A DNA stretch of 64,000 bases from Echinarachnius parma (lineage: Eukaryota > Echinodermata > Echinoidea > Clypeasteroida > Echinarachniidae): contig JBAMJV010002048.1 in assembly GCA_037951105.1 (NCBI GenBank), positions 218,624-282,623 of the forward strand. Reading direction: 5' to 3'. Made by a program: the position numbers and the translations under genes. Below are positions 23,069 through 36,075 of this stretch, in pieces (positions within the stretch are counted from its first letter, which is position 1; every line of letters begins with the position of its first letter). The notes beneath the pieces were generated by a model. It had not been told where the DNA came from and did no database searches. It was given only the letters and a program-made list of their open reading frames with translations.

Positions 23069-23455
23069 CCAAAATGGTCCAAATTATTCTTCAAATGTCG
23101 AAAAAAATGGAAAATCTGCAGTTTTGGAAAATAAAAAGACTGAGAAAATCTCAGTCGTGATCCCTCTCGAAAGTGTTGCTGCTATCTGGATGACTGTCAT
23201 GTATTTCCCGCAAGCTTCCCACACCACACGTGTTACCGTATCCGAATTCTGACACGGCGTATCCGAATTCTGATACGGCGTATCCGAAATCGGATACGGC
23301 GGGCATGCTTGCAGATCGCGAGTTGGCTTGTTTTGGACAATAATAAGCGGCCTCCGCATGTTGCGGGCGGGCTTTCTTTGTTTACGATGGGACATCGAGC
23401 AGGAAGAGAAAGAAATGGAACTTATATGACGATTTTTGTAAGTATGACTTATCAT
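23069..23455 (-). promoter_or_regulatory. Candidate TECPR1 5' exon/promoter region
   Basis: On the minus strand a clean donor (TTTTG/GTAAGT) lies at 23,069. Upstream is a more GC-rich stretch with an ACACGTGT E-box (about 23,226-23,233) and three copies of a 21-22 bp palindromic unit (23,238-23,300; cgtatccgaattctgatacgg). It could be a non-coding first exon of TECPR1 and its promoter. Weakly supported. Confidence 0.3.
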
Positions 23456-24530
23456 TTTGAAAATGAAATTTTGTACAATAAATCATAAAATCAGCTTCAA
23501 TCTAGGTATGCAATTTTTTACTTTAGATATGCCGTTCTTTTCTCTCTGTTTGTAGTTCAAATTGTGTCCCGTAGATTTGTACCACTGTGAGCAGTAAATG
23601 GTCCATCAGGACCATTTACAATACATTGTAGATGTGCCCTCCCCCCCCCCCCCCCACCCATTCTCTTTGAAGACGTGCCCACTACCCACGGCTCGTTATG
23701 CAGGACTAAAGTAAATGCTCTATGCAATTTGTATAGCAGATCGGTTCTTTTAGTCATGCATACCAAGTCGTGGACACGTCTTTGTAGAGAATGCCTCCCC
23801 CCTTGAGCAATTTCACTTTCAGATCTACGACTACGCCAGAGGATTTGACTCATCTCAGTCCTACCAGGACCATAATTTACAATACTTTGTCTATATTGTT
23901 GCGATTCTCATCTCAGGATAATAATATGTCTAAAATAATATATTTTGAAAAAGAAAAAAAAATCTTCTTAAAAGGTAGAAGTAACAGCATGAATGCATAC
24001 ACGGCAATATAAAGCAAGCAATCAAGAGCCAAGACTGATTAAAGCCGAGGCCTTTCAAGAGTAAAATGTAACTTATAAGACAATAAAACATATTCATATT
24101 TCACGTGCACCTGCATTATGAGCTGGCCATGGGATCTCCAACCTTGGTCAGCCCGGCTCGGGCGGCCTGGCGACGCAGTGCTGACTGGATCAAAAAAGAC
24201 CCGCGGCCGCGGCTTAACTCTCGAAGCTGTTTGTCCAAACTTTGGATTTTTCTGATAACAGCATTTATAATAAGTTCACATCGATCTCCGACTATTTGAA
24301 CACAACATAAACACATCATTTGACTTACCTATTTCCTTCTCCCAAGTCCCAATTGAAGAAGATAAGAAGAAAAAAAGTGATCACAATTCGCATTTGCATT
24401 TATGCGTGCTCACGAAATGCAGTCTGCTACGAAAGCTGAAGCTAGCTATCAAATCCATTTAATCATATTAATTTGCATTACGCGTATCGTGTGCACACAT
24501 GTGAATCGTCCGCAATCTCAGTCAGCGAAA
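23456..24530. other. Intergenic region between TECPR1 and INTS9
   Basis: Contains a run of about 17 C at 23,640-23,656 and a GC-rich patch at 24,150-24,215 with NotI/SacII-like words (gcggccgcgg). Short ORFs are present on both strands at 24,105-24,410 but no supported gene. Divergent TECPR1 and INTS9 would share this as their promoter region. Confidence 0.5.
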
Positions 24531-24531
24531 G

Positions 24532-24802
24532 AGTCGTGTCAGGAATTTTACACCGGGCCGAGATACACATTCTGTAATTAGCCACTGAATCTGACCTATG
24601 GCCACTGAATCTGACTTATAGCCACTGAATCTGACCCATAGCCACTAATCTGACCTATAGCCACCATCCTAGGATCAGGGTAATAGGGTTAGGGTTAGGG
24701 TTTAGCCCCCTTTAGGGTTAGGGTTAGGTTATGTTTTTGTTTTTGTTTTACTGATAGTATAGCAATGTGTATCTCGGCCCGATGTCAAACTAGTCGTGTC
24801 AG
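24532..24802. mobile_element. Telomere-repeat-bearing insertion in the INTS9 promoter
   Basis: 11-bp direct repeats (agtcgtgtcag) at 24,532-24,542 and 24,792-24,802 flank a segment with inverted ends (ccgggccgagatacacatt near 24,553; aatgtgtatctcggcccg near 24,764). Inside are five copies of a 19-bp unit (gccactgaatctgacctat, 24,580-24,660) and interstitial TTAGGG-type repeats (24,684-24,731). It lies about 100 bp before the INTS9 start codon. Confidence 0.65.
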
Positions 24803-24899
24803 TGACTGTGCGTTCATTGTGGATTTGTGCATCTCGTGATCTGCGAAAACTCCAAATAAAATTAAATCAATCAATTATTCCAGTTAACAGGTCATCATC
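24803..24899 (+). promoter_or_regulatory. INTS9 5' UTR and proximal promoter
   Basis: Short stretch between the telomere-repeat insertion and the ATG. The start is chosen because ATGAAACTA/GTGAGT gives MKL with a consensus donor, and the next acceptor resumes at TAC TGT CTA, giving MKLYCLS as in vertebrates. No clear TATA box. Confidence 0.6.
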
Positions 24900-25290
24900 A
24901 TGAAACTAGTGAGTAACGCATATCTGATATAATTTGGTGTCATGTTATTCGTGTTATTTCAGCTCCGAAAAGCGTCGTTTTATTCAGAATGCATGCAAAG
25001 TTCTCTGCAGTTCATGAGCAACAAACATTGATTTTAATGAATGGGACTGAAGTGAAGTGAAGTGAAAGAGGTCACCCGGCCCAGCTAGCTCGATTGGTCG
25101 GCGATTGACATTGGAATTGACTGTCTGAGCCTGTGTCTGATTTAATTAAGTGTGTCGAATAAGTCTATTAACCGAATCTAATTTTGTGTTTAGATGATTT
25201 GATTTTACAATTACATTGATTTACAAATGTAATCATCGATGCATGAATGATGAATCATTGAATCATGCATTTGTTGATGATGATGATGAT

Positions 25291-25358
<68 letters not shown>

Positions 25359-28300
25359 CATGACAATGATGATGCATGACGATGATGACAATGATGATGA
25401 TGCATGACGATGATGACAATGATGATGATGCATGATGATGATGATGATGCATGATAGTGCTGTAACTGACCTTGATGATCGGATCGATTGATCGGATCGG
25501 CAAAATTGTATTGATCATCGAAATCGGATCGCAGATCGGATCGGATATGATCGGCTAAAAAAAAAAAAAAAAGATCCCCAAAAAACACATTTTGGGAATA
25601 TAAATGAATACCAAAGCAACATATCCATATTAATAAGCCCAAGGTAATCTTGTACGGGTATGCTTTCATTTCAAACTAATTACCTCTTCTTTTACAAAAT
25701 TACTCACGCCGATTCTGAGCTTAGTCCCATGTGATTAATTTGGCGTAACCTTTCAGAATCACATGGGACTAAGCTCAGAATCGGCGCGAGTAATTTTGTA
25801 AAAGGAGAGGTAATCAGTTTTAAATGAAAGCATACCCATACAAGATTACCTTGGGCTTATTCATATGGATATATAATGTTGCTTTGGTATTCATTTATAT
25901 TCCCAAAATATGTTTTTGGGGATCATTTTCCAAAGAAAACAATGATCGGTTACAGCATTAATGCATGATGATGATGACGAGAAAAATGATGATGATGATT
26001 ATGATTAATGATGATGATGGATTGATGGTAATTTAATATGAATGATGATCGATAGAAGAATATATATAGTGATACAACAATTAACAATGACGATGATGAT
26101 GATGATGTTGATGTTGATATTGATTATAATTTTAATTCTTGAATAAATGGTGATGAACAATGATGATAATAAACAATGAAAATGATGATGATAATAAACA
26201 ATTATGACAAATTTAATGTTCTGTTTTTGTTCAAGTACTGTCTATCCGAGCAGCCCAGTGCACCATGCCTGCTGCTTACCTTCAAGGGAACGACCATCCT
26301 TCTGGACTGTAGTCTTGATTTCAGGAGCCTCCAGCATTTCCTGCCACTGCCACTTGTTCCAAGGTATTAACATTATTTTGTAACTTTTTATCCCCAGATA
26401 CATTTCATTTTCAGACAATATCAAATACCACTAAATTTGATGTTTTAAAAAAAAAATATATTTTCAAATGAATGAATGAAAATTTGTTTTGTTAAAAGTA
26501 CAATATGAGCTTGTTTGAACCCTTTAAACAAAATTGTTACCTTTTTAAAAATCCAATTTTATGAATTGAATGTGTGAATTAGTTTTGTTTAAAGGCACAA
26601 TATGAGCTTGGTGTACCTTTCTGCAACATTTTTAAAGTAAAATTTTACAAATGTTTGACTTCTATTTGAAATTTGTAGCACAAGTATCCCTTCAAAGCAC
26701 TGCTTCATTAGCTTAATTGTGACGAAATGGACATTCATAAGAGAGGTTCTAGCAGTCAGTGTTGGTGTTTTTTTCCTAATAGTATGAAGTATAGACACAA
26801 TGAGAATGATATTTGTTCTGTTCCACTTGCAGCACCCAACTGTCCAAGCTGCCAAACTGGAAACCAACGGAAAAGGGTCAAAGTTCACAACTGGCAAAGG
26901 TAAACTTTCATGAAATAAAGAAATGCAGTACTGTGTTTTCATTGTACATGTGAAATACTTTCACTACTCTACATGGCATTTGTGGGGATTGTGTTGTGCA
27001 AAAATGTGAGTATTATAACAGGAGAAATACTTGAAGTAATGAAACATTCCTACCTACATTTATTGGAAATGGTAATGATAAAAAAAGGAGGAGATAATTG
27101 ATCTACTTAAACACTGTATGGTTCAGTTTTGTAAGTAGAATAATAATTGTTGTCATAGTTATACATCGTAACGAATATGCAGCCCTAAATAGTTTTCAGA
27201 AAAATCACCCTAAAGAGTGTCATCCTTGGGGATGCCGATATTCTGAACTGAGCTACATGTAGTTTGTGTGCACTACATACTACTGAGCCAATGTGTATTA
27301 TGCACCATGTGCAAGACATTAGCAAGATGACACCATGTATCAAATTTATGATTATGAACTCTCTTAAAATATTCCTCTTCAAACTCTTTATTGAGGAGAA
27401 AATGTTACTAATTTGTTGATGTGGTAACAAATTTTCCTTTCCCTTCCATGTTGCCTGTGTGTGTAGGAGCTGAAAGAATGCAGCGGCAGAGTCTTTGTTG
27501 ATGGGACACCTGAAGTGTGTACTCCAGAGGTATGTCTACAAAGTAGAAACCCCTCAGATAATTAAGAAAATATGTATAGCAATATCTGATATAAGATAAT
27601 AATGTCCAATGAAAAAAAAATGATTTGATAGTGCCTTATATGTTCGATAATAATCTCTAAGTGCTTTGCATTATTGCCCAATCTTCGGACACATATTCCC
27701 AGTCAATTTGCATGTGAAATGCACTTTCTTCTACCTTGGGAGTAATGCATTATGAAATATGTTCATCATCATGTATATTTTATGGAAAGTTTTGTAAAAA
27801 CATAAAGTAGATTTCACTTTAAGCATATATGTCTGTTCTCTAATGAACGTTATACTTTCAGTCATATTACATTTTCAGTCAGTAAGATCTACATTATCCC
27901 TAGCAAACTAGCTGTAACCTAGCAAACTTGTGATGTTGTTCACATTATAAGTAAGTAACATTGCTGTTTGGCAGTGTATTTCAGAAGTAAAATAATTATG
28001 CAATATCAAATACGTATCACCCCTTTGTTTCAGTTTGGTATGATCGACATGACAACTGTGGATGCAATCCTGGTGTCCAATTATCACTGCATGTTGGCTC
28101 TTCCATTCATCACAGAGGTAGGTAGAAAATCTTTTTTTTTTTTCGAGGGAGTTATCTAGTTACTAGCTAAATCGCCAGATATTTTATTCCTTGTATTTGA
28201 AATGTATTATATAAGTAGAGAAGTGTAATACATAAAGTTGTACTACAGATGATAACATGCATGCTTACGGGGTGGAAATAAGATAAGTACCGGTATTGTA

Positions 28301-31300
28301 ACAATTAACTTGGAAAAAAAAAAAAGAGTTCAATACATCAAATCAAGCAAAGAAAATCCACCCAAGAGCATTTGTTTTAGAACACGGGATAACATAAAGA
28401 CTGGTTGAACAGAATTAATTGTGGTTGATATTTTCTCTTCACAGTACACAGGTTTCAAGGGAGTGATTTATGCCACAGAACCAAGCATACAGATTGGGAG
28501 GTAAGTAAATTGAATAATTAATTATGATTTGCATGTAGGCTACATGTAGATGATGGATTTAAGCAATTATGGCTGTTTTTCCTGAAATGCTTGCATTATC
28601 AATTATAATTATCTCATACCCAATTCTGGCTCTAAATCCAAATGAATAATAGTAAGCAGGGCTCCACACTTACCTTTTTTGTCAGTGGCCCGGTCGGGCC
28701 AGTGAAATAATTTCTTCCCCTATTCTGGTGGCCCAAAAGAAAAATTTACTGGCCCAAAATGTGTATTTCATGAGTTAACTTTTTCCTAATCAAATCTGTG
28801 ATAATAGATGAAGCATGACATGGAAGAAAACTAGATTTTAAAAATTTTGTCAATGTCGGGTTGAAAATCTGCTTGCCCGATCGGGCCACCAAAATATGAC
28901 TTATATACATTTTTGCTGGCCCGAAGTGCAATTTCACTGGCCCTGAGCCAGCGGGCCAGTGCGAGTGTCGAGCCCTGATAGTAAGGATTGGAGCATGGTT
29001 CCTTAGTACTGTGTGCATCTACCAGGTGCCTACATGGCCAGAATGCTCCTCAGGGTGTGGAAATGTGCGCTTTTTGTGCTTCATTGATTGCAGTATCGGA
29101 TGGTCAGTGTAATTGTAATGATATGTTGCAGATGTTGAAAAGACGGAATGTGGGCTATACGTGACAGGCTACAGCAAAACCCTGCACTTGTCGGTAATTC
29201 ATGTTTTGAAGAAATTGGCATTTTAAGTTCACATAATGTGATTGTGAAATTGAAACAATCATATCTTCGCCAATTATTGACCAATTTTGTTAAAACAAAG
29301 CATCAAATGAAAGCTTGTGATGAGGCCTTTGTGATGGTATGAAAATCTACATTTTGATTTTTACCGACAAGTGCCGGGTTTTGCTATAGCCGGTCACATA
29401 TAATAAGTAGGCATCAATATTATTTTCGTATTGTGAGGATATTTATATAATATTGACTGGCCTTGAGGGGGATACAACATAATATTGCCTGAACTAGATT
29501 CATATTGCCCAAGTCGAAGACGAGGGCAATATGGATCCTAGTGAAGGCAATATATGTTGTATCCCCCGAAAGAGCCAGTCAATATCATTATTATTACACA
29601 TATCAGACATCTTGAGCAGTAACGGAAATTAGTAAAATGTAAACTTTGTCTACTGGTAGCAATATGTAAATTTAGGTGATTGTTAAAAAAAATCTATAAA
29701 ATGAACATACAATTGAATTTTACTCACCAAAGTACAGGGCTTGATAATTCCAACAGAAATTGTGATAAACTCCCTTTTCCAAAATAAATTTTCAATCACT
29801 GCTGAAAATCTTCCGCAACTGCTTGTATTTATTTGGTAAGTTTTCAAGTTTTAACTGCAGCATGCACAATGCACACAGTCACACACGTACACACATAGTA
29901 CACTTACGTTACACACAGAAGACAGCCGCGATCGTCTGCTATTTTTACGTGTTAACGTATGGGAAATTGCCCCCTGTCGCGAAACTCAAGTCTTCAGCAG
30001 CAAACTTTCATCACCATGTGCACAAGTGCCCGGATGTTACATTCCCCTCTTTTCTAACACGTAAAATCCCATAGGCTTTTTGAAAGAGGGGAATATAAGA
30101 AATATTCCCCTCTTTTCCCCGCTGGCACTTAAAACGAGGGGAATATAATGTTGTAAAACCACTGCTCAGATGTCTGATTTGGGTAATAATGAACAAGGAA
30201 AGGCTAATTACAATGCCTATTTCCTCTCTCTCTGCTTACTTTATTTGCAGACAGATGATGGAAGAACTAGTGGAGTACATTGAGCGAGTTCCCAAGAAGC
30301 ACACATCCTCCCTCTGGAAGAAGCGCGATGTACTGAAGACCCTACCCGCCCCACTGAAGGACGTGGGGTGGCTGTCCTGCTGGAAGAAGTGCTACAGCAA
30401 ACATGATGTCAATGCATGCTTGTCAAAGATCACCAACGCTGCCTTCTCTGAGCAAGTGGTGAGAAATGTTTATTATAAAATCTTTTAATCAAGTATAGTG
30501 TAACCTATTCAATTTAAATGGCCCACCAATTTGATGGTCAGTAGTTTCTGGTTGACTGGCCTTTTCTAATGAGTAATAGTGGTGTACATACATTTGTAAT
30601 TGCAAAAAAAAAAATGCATTTTCATTAAAGAACTTATTGCAGTCTTTATACAATATTATTATTTGCTGCATTATACAGATATTGTATCTCTTTCATGTAG
30701 GGCTTATTTGGTGCTCCGAGTATTCAATTTAATTCTGATTAAATACAATAATTCCTATGATACATGTAACAGTGAGATACAATATATATAATCTTGACCA
30801 GTGCTTCCTCTTTCATCTATCTATATTATTGTGGAAGGTGTGTGGCAAGATTAGTAGAGCGCGTGGTTTTCAATCGTGAGATCCCAAGTTCGAACCCAGC
30901 CCACTCCGTTTGTCCTTCAGCAAGACATTTAATCCACATTGCTGCCCTCTACCCAGATGTATAAATGGGTACCTGGTCTGGTAAAAATTAGCTTGGTGCA
31001 CCTACATATGGTTGCCCGCGGCTAGTATGCTCCCCGGGGAGTTGAGAATTCGTACAAGATAATTGTGCAGGTCTGAACTGTACCAAATGACCAGGGATGA
31101 TAAAAACTGCTTAGAGACTGCATTAGGCGCTATACAAATATGATCTATTATTATTATTACACTATGTCTACATCTCTATTTTCCAGAGTTTGTTTGGAGC
31201 CCTGACCCTGGTGCCCCTGAGCTCTGGCTACTGCCTGGGAAGCTGCAACTGGATCATCAGCTCAGCTTATGAAAAGGTGAGTATTTAAGCAATCATATAT

Positions 31301-34300
31301 AACCCAAATTGACCTGCCTTAGAAGAGGCATAGCTACAGGGGACAAAAACGATAACGAATATGAAAAGGTTAGTACAGTAAAACCTGCCTTAGAAGTGGC
31401 ATAGCTACAAACCGATAGCTGACAAAACTGATAACAAATATAATGTTAAAATCCTTTAGAAATAAAGAGTGACATAGCGTGTGCCCCCCAATAATTTGCG
31501 TGCCCCTCAATTAGTCCAACCACGCTATGCCACTGTGTTTTAGTATCCAATTGTCTGTAGCAGCCGACCTGTCTACATTGGCCACCAAAAATGACCCCCT
31601 AACACAAAATGGAACTTGTCTATATAGGTCACCTGTCTACTGTAACCATTTATCCTTTTTCCCCGAGGCGGTTAGAATTCTTAGAATCCTTATCATATCT
31701 GATTAACTGTAAATTATAGCGATCATAGCTATTTTGAAAATGCTGTTCTCTTTAATTATCAACATATTTTTGCAGGTGTCATACGTTTCAGCTTCTTCAT
31801 TCCTGACGACACATTCCATGCCGATCAACCAGGATGCCTTGAAGGGCAGTGATGTGATGGTGCTGACTGGACTCACACAGACGCCTGCACACAATCCTGA
31901 TAGCATGTTGGGCGAATTCTGCAGTACTCTAAGTAAGTTGATAATTCCTTCTTCATTCCATCGTTATCTTACACTCATCCTCCTCCTATATGCTAAATGA
32001 TCTATCACACCATGATCTTAATGTAACCATAGACTTAAGAAGGTTAGCCAAGTTGTGATGTGGTGGTGCTTACTGGACTGACACAGACTCGCGCACACAC
32101 AACCCTCACAGTATGGTGGAGTTCTGCAGCACTAAATTATATTTATTTGCTCGACTTCTTGCTAAGAAAGCATTAAAAAAAAAACTAACCATTTGTATCT
32201 AATTGTATGTTTGTACACCTAAAACATATTTCCTTTCTTCTGTTTTCTCCATAGCCATGACAATGAAGAGTGGGGGAAATGTCATAGTCCCATGCTACCC
32301 TTCTGGTGTCATCTATGACCTGTTTGAGTGCCTGGCTGGACATGGAGAAATTATTCAAACTCCCTATAACTTCACTTTCTTTCTTCATTTCTCCCTAAAG
32401 CCATGACGATAAAGAGCGGAGGAAATGTCTTAGTCCCATGCTACCCATCTGGTGTCATCTATGACCTGTTTGAATGCCTGGCTGGGTATATGGAGAGCGT
32501 TGGTTTGACCCAGACGCCGCTCTACTTCATCTCTCCTGTGGCCGACACCTCACTGGCTTTCTCACAGATTCTCTCAGAGTGGTGAGTTATAACCATTAGC
32601 ATACCTGCTAACCGTCCCAAATTTCCCCGGGACAGTCCCGATTTCTTAATTTGATAAAGCCCTGAAATTGGGACGTCCCCCCCAAAAAAAAAATTTAGTC
32701 TTATTTATCCAGGTTAGCCTCTTCAGTGCTCTTTTGCTCTGTTTTTCCAGAGGGACCTGCATCTAATATTTATAACTCGGCCATTTTTTATGTTGTTGAT
32801 GTTTTTTTGGACATTTTTTGTTGTGTTAAAGTGTTAGATTCTATGACTCTGGTATATGTTTAGCCTCCAGTGGTCCTTGTGTGTTTTTCAGGTGTGTAGA
32901 TAGTGTAAGATCCTATGATTCTGGTATCATTTTAAGCCTCTAATGGCCCTTCAGAGTGTTTTTTTTTGTGTCAGCTTGAGGGGGCGCTGCCCCCTCAACC
33001 CCCGGCAAGAATTTGTCCATATTTCCAGTATGTGAAGAAAAAAACATTTGCTAGGTAACTTGATCTACTTGGCAAATTTCTCGCTTGGTTTCCAGATGAG
33101 ATTTACACGTAAGGAATTATATTTTTCTATCAAAGTTGAAAAGACATGTTAGTTTCCCAATTACCAATCTAGACCATTTATGACATTGTACTTGCCCATC
33201 ATCAATTTGACTAGCCCGGGCAATTTGGGCAAGTTCTAGTGTCAAGCCTTGGCTTGATAATGAAATCCAATTCCATTGACTCTGAGAGAATACATGTAGG
33301 TAGAACATCTCTGAAAGCATAATCTGAGCATAATTAGGTAGAACATCTCTGAAAGCATAATCTGAGCATAATTAGGTAGAACATCTCTGAAAGCATAATC
33401 TGAGCATAATTAGGTAGAACATCTCTGAAAGCATAATCTGAGCATAATTAGGTAGAACATCTCTGAAAGCATAATCTGAGCATAATTAGGTAGAACATCG
33501 CTGAAAGCATAATCTGAGCACAATTAGGTAGAACATCTCTGAAAGCATAATCTGAGCATAATTAGGTAGAACATCTCTGAAAGCATAATCTGAGCATAAT
33601 TAGGTAGAACATCTCTGAAAGCATCTCTGAGCATAATTAGGTAGAACATCTCTGAAAGCATAATCTGAGCATAATTAGGTAGAACATCTCTGAAAGCATC
33701 TCTGAGCATAATTAGGTAGAACATCTCTGAAAGCATAATCTGAGCATAATTAGGTAGAACATCTCTGAAAGCATAATCTGAGCATAAATAGTAGAACATC
33801 TCTGAAAGCATAATCTGAGCATAATTAGGTAGAACATCTCTGAAAGCATAATCTGAGCATAATTAGGTAGAACATCTCTGAAAGCATAATCTGAGCATAA
33901 TTAGGTAGAACATCTCTGAAAGCATAATCTGAGCATAATTAGGTAGAACATCTCTGAAAGCATAATCTGAACATAATTAGGTAGAACATCTCTGAAAACA
34001 TAATCTGAGCATAAATAGGTAGAACATCTCTGAAAGCATAATCTGAGCATAATTAGGTAGAACATCTCTGAAAGCATAATCTGAGCATAATTAGGTAGAC
34101 TATCTCTGAAAGCATAATCTGAGCATAATTAGGTAGAACATCTCTGAAAGCATCTCTGAGCATAGTAGGGCAAGAAACAAGAATGGTTCTTTGAAGATGT
34201 CCAATTATATACGCGATATCAATTGATAATTGTATATATTATTATGATTATAATTATAATTTGTAGGTCGTGTGTGGAGTCAAGCAGTCCACAGTATATC

Positions 34301-36036
34301 TCCAAGAGCTGTGTGATTCTTTTGTTTCTAATATATTTATGTTCATTGATAATGTTTTTATTGTGTCAATTTGAAATGTATATACATGTATGTAAAAAGT
34401 GCATAGAGAATTTGTAACAAATTATATACGTGATATTAATTGATAACATCATCGTATTGTATTTAATGTATACATTATTATTTGTAGGTTGTGTGGAGTC
34501 AAGCAGTCCAAAGTGTATCTCCCCGAGCCGCCATTCCCTCATGCAGAGCTCATCAAGTGCGGACGGTTAAAACACTTCCCCAGCGTACATGGTGAGTACA
34601 AAGTACTGCAAAAGCTCAAAAGATTCATGTAATTTCTCTCAGAGATGTACTTGAGTAATGGTACTCTCCAAAAAATCATGAGTCTTTCGCTTTTATTGTG
34701 AATACGTGGGAAACTACACTTGTCAAGGAATTCTAAATGATTATGATTCCCCTAAAATCAAGATTTTGTACAGTTTTCTCATTATTTTCACATCATTATA
34801 TAAACAAAATTTGTTAAAATAATGTTAGTAATACTAATAAAAAGAAGGATTAATCAAGACAATTATTTTCATTTCTTAAATCAGGTGAATTCAGCAACCA
34901 GTTCAAGACGCCCTGCGTAGTGTTCACGGGACACCCCTCCCTGAGAATGGGAGATGCTGTTCACTTCATGGAGCTTTGGGGCAAGAACAGCAACAACACA
35001 GTACTCTTCATTGGTGAGCATGTTCTTTTTCTTCTTGCAACTTTGACCTTTGACCTTCTCATGTTAGCTGACCAGTGATGACAAACGATGTCACTAGGGG
35101 AATTCTCTCTGGAGAGTTTTTTTTAAAGAGGTGGGCCTAGGCAAGATGAGGAAAATAATTGCTAAAATGTTTAAAAATATACAAAACATAGTTCAAGACG
35201 CCCTGCATGGTGTTAATGGGACACCCCTCCCTGAGAATGGTAGATGCCGTTCATTTCATGGAGCTTTGAGACAGCAACAACACAGTACTCTTCATAGCCT
35301 AGGTGAGCAAAAGTTGATTAATTGCTAATGGTAACCTTATAATAATAATAACAGGTTCAATTTGTGTGATATAATATTATTAACAAACATATTTTCACAC
35401 ATTCCATGTTTGAAAATGAAAAACATGTATCTACTAATTATTTAAAATTGGATTTTGAAATGTTGATTTCAACAATTCTTGAAGGATCCATTCGGAAATG
35501 AATAGATCATCCCCCATGAAAAAAAAGTATTACTTACAGATCCACGTCAATGGCCACTATACTCCAAGAGCTCTGAGACTGGTGGAAAAGCGCTACTTGT
35601 ATATAAGAATGGACAGTTAGTTATCATTACTATATAGGTAGGCTGCTCAGGACAGACAGGTTTGACTGTATATGAACTCATGTTTTTTTTGGTTGTTTTT
35701 TTTTTTGCCAAATGCAGAGCCAGAGTTCTCATATCTGGATGCCCTGGCACCGTACCAGCCTCTTGCCATGAAAGCCTGCTACTGCCCCATCGACACAGCT
35801 CTTACATTCCCTCAGGCCAACAAACTCATCAAAGATCTCAAGGTAATACTGATGATGATGATGTTGGTGGAGGTGGTGGTGGTGGTGGTGGTGGTGGTGG
35901 TGGTGGTATTGATGATGATGATGATAATAATGATTATTTCCATGAAATTGATGATGATATCTTTGACAATGTTGATTATGATAAAGACCAACCTCTTGCC
36001 ATGAAAGCCTGCTACTGATGATGACGATGGTGATGG

Positions 36037-36075
<39 letters not shown>

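Noticed and set aside
24116..24410. Minus-strand signal-peptide-like start (MQMRIVITFFLLIFF at about 24,408) followed by an ORF with KIQSLDKQLRELS
   Set aside because: The gap between the two is about 37 nt, too short for an intron, and the splice phases do not match; no recognised homologue.
24684..24731. Chromosome end
   Set aside because: Only about eight degenerate TTAGGG-type units, in mid-window and within an insertion with flanking repeats.
25211..25669. 152-codon minus-strand ORF
   Set aside because: Translation of the GAT microsatellite into His/Ser/Ile runs.
33297..34166. Repeat array resembling a CRISPR array
   Set aside because: Units are contiguous 38-bp tandem repeats with no unique spacers, in an animal intron.
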